From the NCBI GenBank assembly GCA_015060225.1, contig SUYX01000009.1:1-64000 (forward strand): DNA of 64,000 nt, written 5' to 3'. Positions within the stretch are counted from its first letter, which is position 1, and each line of letters opens with the position of its first letter. Source of the stretch: Bacteroidales bacterium. Its GTDB lineage: Bacteria > Bacteroidota > Bacteroidia > Bacteroidales > UBA932. Made by a program: the position numbers and the translations under genes. Below, in pieces: positions 22,600 through 32,101 of the stretch. The notes beneath the pieces are model-generated. The model was not told the DNA's origin. It was given only the letters and a program-made list of their open reading frames with translations, and made no database searches.

Positions 22600-24050
22600 T
22601 CCAGAGTGTGTTCCGTAGATGAGATGAAGAGCAGTACATCCCCTTCGTGGAGCTCAAGCTGCCCGTCAGGTACAATGTATTGCGAACCGCGCTTGATTAT
22701 CATGGCCAGATGCCCTTTGGGTATATTCATTGTGGCAAGGGTATTGCCGTGTGCAAGCATCTTTTTGGTAAGCTTTATCTCGTTGAGTGATGTGCTCAAT
22801 TCGTCGGGAATATGGATATCGAATGCCTTTTCCGGCTCAGGAGGAAGATCCAGATGGAGCTTCTTTGCAAACCATCCTATGCTCATACCCTGCAGGATGA
22901 GGGAGAGGAGGGTTATGAAGAATACTATGTTGAAGATAATGTTTGAACCCGGTATTTCCGCTACCACAGGGTAGGTGGCAAATATGATTGGGACAGCTCC
23001 CCGTAGTCCCACCCATGAGATGAATGTCTGGGCTTTAAACGGTATATCCTTGAACGGGGCAAGACATGTGTAAATGCTCAATGGACGGGCAACAAACATC
23101 ATGAATGCACCTATCAGCAGGCCGGGAACGGCAACATCCTTGAGCTCGTGGGGGTTAACCAGCAGACCAAGGCTGAGGAACATTATTACCTGGAACAGCC
23201 ATGTGAGCGAGTCCATAAAGAGGCTCATCTCCCTCTTGAGAAGTATTTTGCTGTTTCCTACAACCAGTCCTGTAACATATACGGCAAGGTATCCGTTGCC
23301 TCCAATTGAGTCTGTAACTGCAAACACTATGAATACAATGCTCAGGAGCATTACCGAGTAGAGGGCGGTATTGGAAAGTGAGATTTTGTTTATGAGCCAT
23401 ACAATACCTCTTCCTATGGCTACACTCAGGATTATGGCATAGCCGAACTGCTTGAGCAGATCTGCTGCAATATCCCATCCTCCAACTTCACCAGGGTTCT
23501 GTATTACCTGAATGAGTATTATTGTGAGCATATATGCCATAGGGTCATTACTACCGCTCTCAAGCTCCAGCAGAGGCTTGAGGTTATGCTTGAGCTGCAT
23601 TTTCTGTGAACGGAGTATGCTGAACACTGAGGCAGAATCGGTTGAGGACATTGTGGCGGCCAGCAGGAATGAGGCCATAAGTGAAAACTCCATATTCATT
23701 CCCGAGAACATGCACAGGCAATATATGAAAGCACCTGTAAGCAAGGTGGTAAGGAGCAGGGCCAGTGTGGAGAGTATGAGCCCCGGGGTGACTATTGGCC
23801 TTATGTCTGAAATTTGTGTATCCATACCGCCTGTAAACAGGATAATGCTCAAGGCAATCATTCCTATGAACTGTGCGCTTTCAGGAGAATTGAACTGGAG
23901 CCCAAGTCCGTCTGAGCCACAGCACATTCCCACAAGAAGGAAGAGCAAGAGGGTTGGTACACCAAACCGGAAACCGGTCTTGCTCACAAGAATACTTATA
24001 AATACCAGAACTGCTCCAAGCAACAATATATTCCCACTGGTAAAAATCAT
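22596..24050 (-). CDS. K+/H+ antiporter, CPA1 family
   Basis: A 484-residue inner-membrane antiporter of the NhaP2/CvrA type. About 12 hydrophobic helices are visible, starting ILLLGAVLVFISILVSK. The ion-binding area has SLMASFLLAATMSSTDSASVF near residue 110 and LESGSNDPMAYMLT near 155, where the ND pair is catalytic. After residue 400 a cytoplasmic TrkA_C-type domain follows (GHLAMIIKRGSQYIVPDG, then LHEGDVLLF), as expected for potassium/proton antiporters. It exports K+ in exchange for protons. Coupled to the downstream RluA gene by ATGA overlap. Confidence 0.9.
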   Translation of the reverse strand: MIFTSGNILLLGAVLVFISILVSKTGFRFGVPTLLLFLLVGMCCGSDGLGLQFNSPESAQFIGMIALSIILFTGGMDTQISDIRPIVTPGLILSTLALLLTTLLTGAFIYCLCMFSGMNMEFSLMASFLLAATMSSTDSASVFSILRSQKMQLKHNLKPLLELESGSNDPMAYMLTIILIQVIQNPGEVGGWDIAADLLKQFGYAIILSVAIGRGIVWLINKISLSNTALYSVMLLSIVFIVFAVTDSIGGNGYLAVYVTGLVVGNSKILLKREMSLFMDSLTWLFQVIMFLSLGLLVNPHELKDVAVPGLLIGAFMMFVARPLSIYTCLAPFKDIPFKAQTFISWVGLRGAVPIIFATYPVVAEIPGSNIIFNIVFFITLLSLILQGMSIGWFAKKLHLDLPPEPEKAFDIHIPDELSTSLNEIKLTKKMLAHGNTLATMNIPKGHLAMIIKRGSQYIVPDGQLELHEGDVLLFISSTEHTLE

Positions 24051-24150
24051 TTTTGAATTCCTCTACTGCTTAAAATACAAAGATAAGCATAATATGTTGA
24101 ATAATTTATTCCAAAACCCCACCGGATTCATCTTCCCGACAATTTTTGCT

Positions 24151-24158
24151 TAACTTTG
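24151..24158 (+). promoter_or_regulatory. -7 element of the PAP2 gene
   Basis: TAACTTTG ends 7 bases before the ATG at 24166, giving a very short or absent leader, as at 20483. Confidence 0.55.
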
Positions 24159-24165
24159 TACAGTT

Positions 24166-24945
24166 ATGAAAAAGAATGTGTTTCTCCTGATACTTCTGGT
24201 GTCATTGTATGCAAATGGGTTGTCTGCATTTGGAGGTTTTCAAAGCGATTCTCTCTCAACGGCGCAATTGCACAAGTTCAATGCAAAGGGACTTATTGCT
24301 CCTGCAGCACTTGTAGGGTTGGGTGCAGTTGGATCTGCCATTGATGATTTCAAGGAGTTTGATTTCGGGCTCCGTCCGGAAGATATGCATCACCATAAAG
24401 GGTTTGTGGTGGAGGATGCGCTGCAGTATGTGCCACTGGCCTCAATGTATGCTCTCAGGTTGTCGGGAGTAAAATCTCCCCACAGCTGTTTTGATGCAAC
24501 TGTTCTGGCAGCAGGCTCATATTGCATCACAGGTGCCATAACCTTTGTGTTGAAGAAGGCCGTGGATGAAAGGCGCCCAAACGGAAAGGATTCTGATTCG
24601 TTCCCGAGCGGACATGCGGCAAAGGCATTTGCAGGGGCTGAGCTCCTCAGATTGGAGTATAAGGATGTTTCACCAGCTATCGGTTATGCCGGGTATGCAG
24701 TTGCTGCGGCAAGTTCACTCTTGAGGGTAAAACATTCGGAACATTGGCTTCCCGATATCCTTGCCGGTGCAGGAATAGGAATTCTTGGTACCAAGATTGC
24801 CTGGTGGGTATGTCCCCCTTTGCAGAAGATGCTGTTCGGGAAATGGATGGAGAAGAAGGGGCTTGGCTCACGGGATTTTGCATTTATGGGTGTGCCGTTC
24901 TGTAATGGTAATGTAAAGGGTGTTTCTTTGGCATTGGTGTTCTGA
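24166..24945 (+). CDS. PAP2 family membrane phosphatase
   Basis: A 259-residue exported or membrane phosphatase. A signal peptide (KKNVFLLILLVSLYANGLSA) is followed by the three PAP2 motifs: KKAVDERRP near residue 130, SFPSGHAAKAF near 147, and SLLRVKHSEHWLPDILAG near 190 with the catalytic His and Asp. It probably dephosphorylates a lipid phosphate such as undecaprenyl pyrophosphate or phosphatidic acid on the periplasmic side. The next gene starts about 25 bases later, or overlaps if an upstream start is used. Confidence 0.9.
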   Translation: MKKNVFLLILLVSLYANGLSAFGGFQSDSLSTAQLHKFNAKGLIAPAALVGLGAVGSAIDDFKEFDFGLRPEDMHHHKGFVVEDALQYVPLASMYALRLSGVKSPHSCFDATVLAAGSYCITGAITFVLKKAVDERRPNGKDSDSFPSGHAAKAFAGAELLRLEYKDVSPAIGYAGYAVAAASSLLRVKHSEHWLPDILAGAGIGILGTKIAWWVCPPLQKMLFGKWMEKKGLGSRDFAFMGVPFCNGNVKGVSLALVF

Positions 24946-24970
24946 TGCTGCACGAATATTTTTTTGCGAC

Positions 24971-26809
24971 GTGATTTTAAAGAATTTTCTCATAGAGAAG
25001 TGTGGAACTCCACTTAATGCGGAGCTCAGGAACAGTTTGCCGGATACCTTTACCAATCCGTTCAGCTACTCTCCCCATCCGCTATGTGAGGAGGCCATGA
25101 TGGAAGTATGTTCCTATTTGAATTCCAACAGTAGGATATCCGCTCTTGGGCTTCTTGGAGATGGAAAGATGTTTGGGGTGCTGATTGCAGAGTCTGCTGA
25201 AGGGGAGTTGGGATATCTGGCCGCTTATTCGGGGGTGCTGGATTATCTCAACACACCTTCTCCGCTGGATATGGAGCTTGGCATAGGCAAAGTGGAAGAA
25301 CCGTTTTTTGTACCTCCTGTTTATGATCTTACTTCGCAGGAGAGCTTTTTTCCGGCCGAGGAGAGGGAGATTACCAGTCTGAATGGATATATAAGTGATC
25401 TGGTGCATGATTCTTTTGCCCAGGGGGTCAGTGACAGGATGGAGGAGATAAAAGCTGCTTATAAGGCTGAAATTGATGCACTGCAGCAGAAATATGAAGA
25501 GGGGAAGGCAAGACGTGATGCCCTGAGGAAAGCAGGTGTTGGGGGAGAGGAACTTGAGGCACTTGTCAGGGAGAGCCAGTTCCAGAAGGGGGAGATAAGG
25601 CGTGCTGCCAGAAGGATGAAGGAGGAACTTGAACCTTATGAGCGGGAGTGGAATGCCCATCTTCAGGCGCTGGAGAGTGCCCGTAGGGAGAGGCGTGAGA
25701 AGTCTGCCGCCCTACAGAAGAAGATTTTTGACCATTTTTCTTTTTTGAATGCAAGAGGTGAGGAGTGCTCACTACTGAAGATATTTGGGGATGTTGTACC
25801 ACCTGCCGGTGCAGGGGAGTGTGCTGCCCCAAGATTGCTCCAATATGCATATTTGCATGGTTACAGGCCAATTGCAATGGGGGAGTTCTGGTACGGGAGC
25901 AATAAACTTGGCCGCAGGAACTGTGAGTTCTACCCTTCGTGCAAGGGAAAGTGTGGCCCAATCCTGCGGCACATGCTGCAGGGATTGAAGGTAGATTCCA
26001 CCAGTTTCCACTCCTCATACGGATGTGACCCTCTTCCCGATGACTGTTCCCCCGATATTATCTATGAAGATGAATACATCCTGGCGGTAAACAAACCTGC
26101 CGGGGTGCTCTCGGTGCCTGGAAAAGATGCTGCAGAAAAGAATATGCTGCAGCTGCTGGAGGGTGCTGGTGCTTTGACAGTGGTCCACAGGCTGGATATG
26201 CATACGTCGGGAATATTGCTGTTTGCAAAAAACGGAGAGGTTTATAAAGGGCTGCAGAGGCAATTTTTGCAGAGGAAAGTTGAAAAATGCTATCTGGCGG
26301 TGCTGGATGGTGAGGTCGCACCATCACGCTCCGGATGTGGGGTAATATGGGATTGCGATGTGCCGTCTTTGCCAGGTGGCGGTCCCTTGACCTGTGGTGG
26401 TACTTTGGTTGGTGGCGATGCTTTGGCCGGCGGGGATATCTTGGCCGGTTGGGCGCATTCTTCCGGTGTGCGGGGTACAATTTCTCTCCCTTTGGCAGCA
26501 GATTATGAGAACCGTCCGCTGCAATGTGTGGACTATAAAAATGGCAAGCAGGCCTTTACCAGGTTTGAGGTTATTTCTGTTGCACGAGGCAGATCCCTTG
26601 TGAAGTTTTTCCCTGTAACAGGGCGTACCCATCAGTTGAGGGTACATTCGGCCCATCCAGATGGACTTAATATCCCAATTGAGGGAGATTTGCTTTATGG
26701 CCGCCTCTCTCAGAGGTTGATGCTCCATGCCCATACCCTCAAATTTGAACACCCTGTATTGGGCGCAATGGAACTGGTTGCTCCAATTCCTCCACAGATG
26801 CACTTATAG
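24971..26809 (+). CDS. Long RluA-type pseudouridine synthase with coiled-coil extension
   Basis: About 612 residues. The N-terminal 340 residues are the Bacteroidota-specific extension: SYSPHPLCEEAMMEV, GKMFGVLIAES, FVPPVYDL, then a long charged coiled coil (about 140-260), and PPAGAGECAAPRLLQYAYLH. The catalytic RluA domain follows with VVHRLDMHTSGILLFAK and TGRTHQLRVH. Between them an 18-bp unit repeated four times (26375-26446) inserts a glycine-rich run of six-residue units (GGGPLT, CGGTLV, GGDALA, GGDILA), not expected in this family. GTG 24971 is a likely start; a GTG at 24920 overlaps the PAP2 gene. The stop overlaps that of tilS by 6 bases (convergent). Confidence 0.88.
   Translation: MILKNFLIEKCGTPLNAELRNSLPDTFTNPFSYSPHPLCEEAMMEVCSYLNSNSRISALGLLGDGKMFGVLIAESAEGELGYLAAYSGVLDYLNTPSPLDMELGIGKVEEPFFVPPVYDLTSQESFFPAEEREITSLNGYISDLVHDSFAQGVSDRMEEIKAAYKAEIDALQQKYEEGKARRDALRKAGVGGEELEALVRESQFQKGEIRRAARRMKEELEPYEREWNAHLQALESARRERREKSAALQKKIFDHFSFLNARGEECSLLKIFGDVVPPAGAGECAAPRLLQYAYLHGYRPIAMGEFWYGSNKLGRRNCEFYPSCKGKCGPILRHMLQGLKVDSTSFHSSYGCDPLPDDCSPDIIYEDEYILAVNKPAGVLSVPGKDAAEKNMLQLLEGAGALTVVHRLDMHTSGILLFAKNGEVYKGLQRQFLQRKVEKCYLAVLDGEVAPSRSGCGVIWDCDVPSLPGGGPLTCGGTLVGGDALAGGDILAGWAHSSGVRGTISLPLAADYENRPLQCVDYKNGKQAFTRFEVISVARGRSLVKFFPVTGRTHQLRVHSAHPDGLNIPIEGDLLYGRLSQRLMLHAHTLKFEHPVLGAMELVAPIPPQMHL
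26375..26446 (+). repeat. 18-bp tandem repeat inside the long rluA gene
   Basis: Four direct 18-base units such as GGTGGCGATGCTTTGGCC and GGCGGGGATATCTTGGCC, in frame, coding for six-residue glycine-rich units. Confidence 0.85.
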
Positions 26810-28300
26810 CACCCGTATCTGGAGTATCTGAGTTGTAGAGGTGGTAACCTTCACACTTCCGGCAATCTGGAGTCCGGGGAGGGCGATGATTTTTCCGGAA
26901 GCATCGCACAATACCATGACATTACCTTTGTGAAGGTGTTCAAATTTTATATCAGAAAGGTAATCTGTAACCTTTTTACTTCCACGCAACCCTATTGGAG
27001 AAAAGCGGTCACCAGCCTCAACAGGACGGCATTCCAGGGGCATCTGTACCTTATCTGCGTCCATATAGAGGGTAGGGCAAAGCTCTTCCGAAATATCTTT
27101 TCTGGTGCGCCATCCTTCCCTTGGAATAACAGTAGTGTCAATTTGCAGAGGCTGCACCTGGGCAACATTCAGACAGAACTTCAGCAATCCCCTCTCCTTT
27201 ACTGCAATTATCTCACCGCTTCCCGACAAAAACTTCTTTGGCCCATCCTCTTCTTTGAGGGCATTGCATATATTTTCTATGATTGCAGGGGAGAATCCAA
27301 AAGGATAGGCAATCTGATATACCCAGAACTCCCATTCTGTCTCTTCCATAAGCCGTGAGAGTTCAACAATGCATGTAATCATTGAGAATTTCCCTTCCTC
27401 TGTATCAATGCAGTTGAGTCTCAGATTAAGGCCGCAGAATGAGTGGGAGAACTTGCTCTCCACAAGTTCGTGGAATTGTTCAAAAGTATGGCACAATTCA
27501 TTGCACTTTTCCTCTATATGCTGCTGCAGAATATTCCCAGCCTGTTGGAAATGTCTTATGTTCCTGTTGAAGGTTGCTGTAACTGAGGGGTTTATTTTTG
27601 CCAATTGCGGGAACACATCATTACGTATGCGGTTGCGGGAGAAGTCGCTCATCAGGTTGGTGCTGTCTGTCCGGTAAGGGACCTTGAATTTTAGGGCATA
27701 TTTCTCTATCTGCTGTCGGGAATAGCATAACAGCGGACGGATAATGAATTGGGGTGCACAGGATGCAGCAACACTCTCCCCAGCCGATGCAGTTCCTCCG
27801 GATACTTCCCCCTCTTGTGCAGATGCAAATTCCAGCGCAACTTTCTCCCTTATGCCGGTGATACCCTCAAAACCGCAACCGCGGGTAAGGTTGAGCAGCA
27901 GGGTCTCGGCATTGTCATTTGCATTGTGGGCAATTGCCAGGAAATTATATCCGTGCAGCTGCATAAGTTCATAGAACCATCTGTAGCGCAGTTCCCTGGC
28001 TGCCATCTCAACGGAGATTCCGTTCTGTGCAGCATACTCCTTGGTTTCAAAGCTTGTTGTATGGAGGTATATTCCGTTGTCTGAACACCACTTTACCACC
28101 ATTGCAGTATCTGCATCGCTCTCTTCTCCCCGTAAATTGAAGTTTACATGTGCAACGGCAATTTCCAGATCCAACTGGCAGTGGAGGAGGGCGTCAACCA
28201 TGCACATGGAGTCAACGCCGCCGCTTACAGCTGCCAGCACTTTGTCTCCATAATTCACTCCCAAATCTGAAATATGCTTCTTGAAACCGTATCTGAACAT
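26804..28300 (-). CDS. tilS: tRNA(Ile)-lysidine synthase
   Basis: A 498-residue TilS, which converts C34 of the tRNA-Ile(CAU) anticodon to lysidine. The PP-loop ATP site AAVSGGVDSMCMVDALL is near residue 25, followed by HVNFNLRGEESD and the catalytic region of the N-type PP-loop family (AIAHNANDNAETLLLNLTRG, near 120). A C-terminal TilS_C-like domain is present (RPVEAGDRFSPIGLRGSKKV). It is longer than usual partly because of a low-complexity insert (ASAQEGEVSGGTASAGESVA) near residue 160, another lineage-specific insertion in an essential gene. Divergent from the GH18 gene. Confidence 0.93.
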   Translation of the reverse strand: MFRYGFKKHISDLGVNYGDKVLAAVSGGVDSMCMVDALLHCQLDLEIAVAHVNFNLRGEESDADTAMVVKWCSDNGIYLHTTSFETKEYAAQNGISVEMAARELRYRWFYELMQLHGYNFLAIAHNANDNAETLLLNLTRGCGFEGITGIREKVALEFASAQEGEVSGGTASAGESVAASCAPQFIIRPLLCYSRQQIEKYALKFKVPYRTDSTNLMSDFSRNRIRNDVFPQLAKINPSVTATFNRNIRHFQQAGNILQQHIEEKCNELCHTFEQFHELVESKFSHSFCGLNLRLNCIDTEEGKFSMITCIVELSRLMEETEWEFWVYQIAYPFGFSPAIIENICNALKEEDGPKKFLSGSGEIIAVKERGLLKFCLNVAQVQPLQIDTTVIPREGWRTRKDISEELCPTLYMDADKVQMPLECRPVEAGDRFSPIGLRGSKKVTDYLSDIKFEHLHKGNVMVLCDASGKIIALPGLQIAGSVKVTTSTTQILQIRVL

Positions 28301-28330
28301 AATTTGGCTTTTTTGTGTTCACAAATTTAC

Positions 28331-28338
28331 TATTTTTG
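28331..28338 (+). promoter_or_regulatory. -7 element of the GH18 gene
   Basis: TATTTTTG, 20 bases before the ATG at 28359, with TTTG at 28312-28315 at short spacing. A small hairpin (AGGAT/ATCCT, 28340-28354) lies in the leader. Confidence 0.5.
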
Positions 28339-28358
28339 TAGGATATCACATCCTATCT

Positions 28359-29492
28359 ATGAAAAAACTGTTTTTACAATTTGCCTTGTTGGTTATGGCT
28401 TTCCTTATGGTGAACTGTTCCAAGGATTCATTTGTTGAACCGCCTGCAGAAGAAGATGAGGCACCTTATGTTCCTGCCCCTTATGTTGAGGGGAGGGCCG
28501 CTATAGCATATGTCACCTATTATGGGACAACGCTCCCCAATCCGGAGCTGGTGACCCATATAAACTATGCTTTTGCAGAAATTTATGTAAAGGATGGGAA
28601 GTATAACGGATTCAAACTTCAGGGAAAGGAGAGCAGATTCAACAGTGTAGTGGCTCTCAAGCTGAAGAATCCCAAACTTAAGATACTCCTCTCTTTTACA
28701 AACGGTGTCTCCAATTCCGACAATATGGCCGGAGAGGGGTTCTCTGTTCTGGCACGGAATGCTGCAATGAGGAGGGCATTTGCTGAGGATTGCCTGAGGT
28801 TCTGCAAGGAGAAGGGGATTGATGGGATAGATATAGATTGGGAATACCCCGGGTTGGGATGGAGCGGACAGGCGAGCGATGTTGCAGTTGATACAGATAA
28901 CCATGTACTCCTGATGAAACAGTTGAGGGAGACACTTGGAAATGGATATCTCCTTACCTACGCAGGGTATGTTACAAACAAGAGGAGTGCAGACGGAGGT
29001 TATAAGTATATTGATATAAAGGCTCTGGATGATGTGGTTGATTATGTTAACATAATGACATACGATCTTGATTCGGGAAAGAAACCTCACAATGGATTGG
29101 AGTGTCCCTCTGCCTATTGGGATATAAGCAGAACCTATAACGCTTATATGGCTGCAGGTGTTTCTCCTTCAAAGATGGTGATTGGGATTCCGTTTTATGG
29201 CAGGGTCTCTTTCTCCTCTTCTCCAGGGGCTTTGACCTACAAGTCCATTATGGCATTGAAGGAGAGTGACGGTTACAAGGTGGATAATTGGGATTCAGGG
29301 GCCAGTGTGCCGTATGTCACCAGAAACGGGCAGAAGTACTGTTATTATGACAATGCAAGAAGTATCTCAATAAAGGCAGATTGGGCTTTGGATAGGGGAT
29401 TGTATGGCCTCATGTATTGGGAGAACGACCAGGATGATTATAAGTTTACATTGAGAAAAGCTGTTTGGGACAGTGTAATGGGTTATAAATAA
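28359..29492 (+). CDS. GH18 family lipoprotein (chitinase-like)
   Basis: A 377-residue glycoside hydrolase family 18 protein. The lipoprotein signal ends at FLMVNCSKD, so it is anchored in the outer or inner membrane. The TIM barrel is recognisable: VTHINYAFAEI, KILLSFTNG, and the catalytic GIDGIDIDWEYPG near residue 160, with D-x-x-D-x-D-x-E intact. YVNIMTYDLD and IGIPFYGR follow, and the barrel closes with LMYWENDQDD. It should hydrolyse beta-1,4-N-acetylglucosamine linkages or host N-glycan core chitobiose. No SusC/SusD pair is next to it. ATG 28359 gives the signal peptide; upstream codons do not. Confidence 0.92.
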   Translation: MKKLFLQFALLVMAFLMVNCSKDSFVEPPAEEDEAPYVPAPYVEGRAAIAYVTYYGTTLPNPELVTHINYAFAEIYVKDGKYNGFKLQGKESRFNSVVALKLKNPKLKILLSFTNGVSNSDNMAGEGFSVLARNAAMRRAFAEDCLRFCKEKGIDGIDIDWEYPGLGWSGQASDVAVDTDNHVLLMKQLRETLGNGYLLTYAGYVTNKRSADGGYKYIDIKALDDVVDYVNIMTYDLDSGKKPHNGLECPSAYWDISRTYNAYMAAGVSPSKMVIGIPFYGRVSFSSSPGALTYKSIMALKESDGYKVDNWDSGASVPYVTRNGQKYCYYDNARSISIKADWALDRGLYGLMYWENDQDDYKFTLRKAVWDSVMGYK

Positions 29493-29509
29493 GATTAAAA
29501 TATTTGATT

Positions 29510-30013
29510 ATGAAAAAGTTGTCGTTATTGTTTGCAATTATGTTTTTTGCTGTTTCCCTTTGCGGACAGCAAAAGGGGAAGGAACTGGCTCTTGGTTCGC
29601 CAATGCCCCAGTTCACCCTCAGTTCTTCAGTTTATGGAAATCTTGCCTCTGCAGATTTGAAGGGGAAGGTTGTACTTATAAACATGTTTGCCACATGGTG
29701 CGGCCCTTGCCAGGGAGAATTGGCGGAGATTCAGAAGGTGCTTTGGCCAAAATACAAGGATAATCCCAATTTCTGTCTTGTGGTAATCGGCAGGGAGCAT
29801 ACAGATGAGCAGCTTGCCGCCTACAACAAGAAGAAAGGGTTCACCTTCCCTCTGTATCCCGATCCAAAACGTGGGGCATACTCCAAATTTGCTGACAGCA
29901 CAATCCCGCGCGCCTATCTTTACAATAAGGAGGGTAAGCTTGTATACTCTTCGATAGGCTATTCACAGGAGGAGTTTGCCAAACTGCTTAAGGCTATAGA
30001 GGAGGCACTTTAA
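29510..30013 (+). CDS. TlpA-like exported thioredoxin
   Basis: A 167-residue exported thiol-disulfide protein. After a signal peptide (KKLSLLFAIMFFAVSLCGQ) comes an AhpC/Redoxin-TlpA fold with the active site ATWCGPCQGE near residue 64 and the cis-proline loop region STIPRAYLYN near 128. It acts in the periplasm as a reductase or in stress defence. The stop codon overlaps the next start (TAATG), so it is co-transcribed with the metallophosphoesterase. It starts 17 bases after the GH18 stop, so all four genes 28359-32072 may be one operon. Confidence 0.88.
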   Translation: MKKLSLLFAIMFFAVSLCGQQKGKELALGSPMPQFTLSSSVYGNLASADLKGKVVLINMFATWCGPCQGELAEIQKVLWPKYKDNPNFCLVVIGREHTDEQLAAYNKKKGFTFPLYPDPKRGAYSKFADSTIPRAYLYNKEGKLVYSSIGYSQEEFAKLLKAIEEAL

Positions 30014-31134
30014 TGAAGTTCATGTTTATGGGGATATTGTCTGCCTACCTTGCAGGCAATGTGTATGTGTTTGTACATTTGTGGAGGTTTCTGCACCTTC
30101 TCTCCCCATTTTTCAGGTGGTTGTGCGCACCTCTTTTCTGGTTTGCGGCAGTTTCCCTTTTTATTGCACTTTTTGCAAGGGACCTTCCTCTTCCCGACAG
30201 TTTCTTCAGGATTACCTACAATCTTGGGGCGATTTGGATGGTGTTTATCCTCTATATGACAATTGTATTGCTTGTATCAGATTTGTCGGGATTATTGTTC
30301 CCTATGATAAGAAGGTACTCAAGCTTATACTTTCCGGTGGCGCTGGCATTTGTTGCAGTGCTGCTGTTGTGGGGACATGTAAACTACCTGAATCCGAAGG
30401 TTGAGAGGGTTGCTGTTGATCTCTCTCCCCACAATGGTTCAGGGGATGGCAGACAATCTGCTGATTCTGCTGTGCCGCTGAGGATTGTTGCGGTAAGTGA
30501 TCTCCATCTGGGATATGCTACAGGGAAAAAGGCTCTCGGGAAGTACGTGGAGAAGATCAATTCATTGCATCCTGATGTGGTGCTGATAGGAGGGGACCTT
30601 ATTGACAATTCTGTAAAACCTGTGGCTGAGGAGAAGATGTGGGAGGAGTTGGGGCAGATAGATGCTCCTGATGGGATATTTATGGTGCCGGGAAATCATG
30701 AATATATATCGGGAATAGATTCTGTTTCTGAATTCATCTCCAGGACTCCAATTGTACTGTTGCGTGATTCTGTTGTGCGGTTGCCTGGCGGACTGGCGCT
30801 GGTTGGCAGGGATGACCGTTCCAACCGCAGACGTATGGATCTGGATGAACTGCTCAAGGGTACGGGTGATGCACCGGTGATGCTTCTGGAGCATCAGCCA
30901 TACGACATTGCAACCAAAGATTCACTTGGAATTGCATTGCAGTTTTACGGACATACACATAGGGGGCAAGTATGGCCTATGAGCCTTCTGGTGGATAAAA
31001 TGTATCCGCAGAGCTACGGCTACCGCAAATGGAATAATTCACATGTTATTGTTTCAAGCGGACTCTCTTTATGGGGGCCTCCGTTCAGAATTGGTACCGA
31101 CAGCGATTTGTGGGTAATTGACCTTACATTATGA
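30013..31134 (+). CDS. Membrane-anchored metallophosphoesterase
   Basis: A 373-residue protein with about four N-terminal membrane helices (residues 1-130) and a calcineurin-like phosphoesterase domain. The metal ligands are visible in order: VAVSDLHLGY (D-x-H, near 161), VLIGGDLIDN (GD, near 193), VPGNHEY (GNHE, near 225) and FYGHTHRGQ (GHTH, near 315). Known relatives are YkuE/YaeI-like enzymes that act on phospholipids or UDP-diacylglucosamine; substrate is not decided by sequence. Overlaps both neighbours by 1 and 4 bases. Confidence 0.9.
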   Translation: MKFMFMGILSAYLAGNVYVFVHLWRFLHLLSPFFRWLCAPLFWFAAVSLFIALFARDLPLPDSFFRITYNLGAIWMVFILYMTIVLLVSDLSGLLFPMIRRYSSLYFPVALAFVAVLLLWGHVNYLNPKVERVAVDLSPHNGSGDGRQSADSAVPLRIVAVSDLHLGYATGKKALGKYVEKINSLHPDVVLIGGDLIDNSVKPVAEEKMWEELGQIDAPDGIFMVPGNHEYISGIDSVSEFISRTPIVLLRDSVVRLPGGLALVGRDDRSNRRRMDLDELLKGTGDAPVMLLEHQPYDIATKDSLGIALQFYGHTHRGQVWPMSLLVDKMYPQSYGYRKWNNSHVIVSSGLSLWGPPFRIGTDSDLWVIDLTL

Positions 31135-32072
31135 GCTATTTGGGTGAAATTATCTCTTTGATAGTTGCATTTTCGTGGACTGTTACGGCACTTTTTGCCG
31201 AGGTGGGGAGTAAGAGGCTTGGCTCCTTGCAGTTGAATGTGATTAGGATGCTCCTTTCCCTTGTAATGCTGGGAGGGTGCTTGTGGTGGTTTACAGGCTC
31301 TCCATATCCCCTGTATGCTGATGCGGATGCCTGGTTCTGGCTCTCCTTTTCCGGTTTTGTGGGGTATCTGTTGGGAGATTATTGCCTTTTCAATTCATAC
31401 ATCATCATCGGTTCCCGCTTCGGGCAGCTCTTCATGACATTGGCTCCCCCTACAGCTGCCGTTGCGGGATGGCTTATTTTGGGAGAGAAGATGCCTTTGT
31501 CCGCTGTAGCCGGAATGTTTGTTACCCTTATGGGTATTGGCATTTCTCTCTTCAATAAGGGGACAGGAGAAGGTGTACAGGGAAAAATATCGCTTAAATT
31601 GCCTCTCAAAGGGGTACTTTTGGGTATCGGAGCCGGAGTGGGGCAGGGTATAGGTCTTGTATTGAGCAAGGTTGGAATGAATTATTATGAGGCAGGTGTC
31701 CCTTCTTGTGAAGAGGAGGTGGCCATGATGCTTCCGTTTGCTTCCACTTTTATAAGGGCCGTTACCGGTGGTATCGGTTTCCTTGCAGTAATGATATTGC
31801 AGAAAAAACTGGGCACACTGGCAGTTGCCGTAAAGGACCGTAAAGGTATGAATGCCGCTTTTTGGGCCACTGCTACCGGACCGTTCCTGGGGGTATCCCT
31901 CTCCCTTATGGCTGTCCGCTACACCGAGGCAGGTATAGCCTCAACTCTAATGGCCCTCACACCAGTATTGATTTTATGGCCTGCCCACCTTATTTTTGGC
32001 CAAAAAGTTACATTCAAAGAGGTTCTTGGAGCAATAATTAGTGTAGCAGGTGTCTCTTTGTTTTTTATCTGA
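31131..32072 (+). CDS. DMT/EamA family transporter
   Basis: A 313-residue inner-membrane protein with ten hydrophobic helices arranged as two EamA repeats (SLIVAFSWTVTALFAEVGSK at the start, LGEKMPLSAVAGMFVTLMGI before the centre, FGQKVTFKEVLGAIISVAGV at the end). These carriers export amino acids or other small metabolites; the substrate is not predictable. It overlaps the previous gene by ATGA and ends 29 bases before the convergent acetyltransferase-like gene. Confidence 0.88.
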   Translation: MSYLGEIISLIVAFSWTVTALFAEVGSKRLGSLQLNVIRMLLSLVMLGGCLWWFTGSPYPLYADADAWFWLSFSGFVGYLLGDYCLFNSYIIIGSRFGQLFMTLAPPTAAVAGWLILGEKMPLSAVAGMFVTLMGIGISLFNKGTGEGVQGKISLKLPLKGVLLGIGAGVGQGIGLVLSKVGMNYYEAGVPSCEEEVAMMLPFASTFIRAVTGGIGFLAVMILQKKLGTLAVAVKDRKGMNAAFWATATGPFLGVSLSLMAVRYTEAGIASTLMALTPVLILWPAHLIFGQKVTFKEVLGAIISVAGVSLFFI

Positions 32073-32101
32073 TAATGAGTGCTTTGTAAAAAAAGACAAC
32101 G

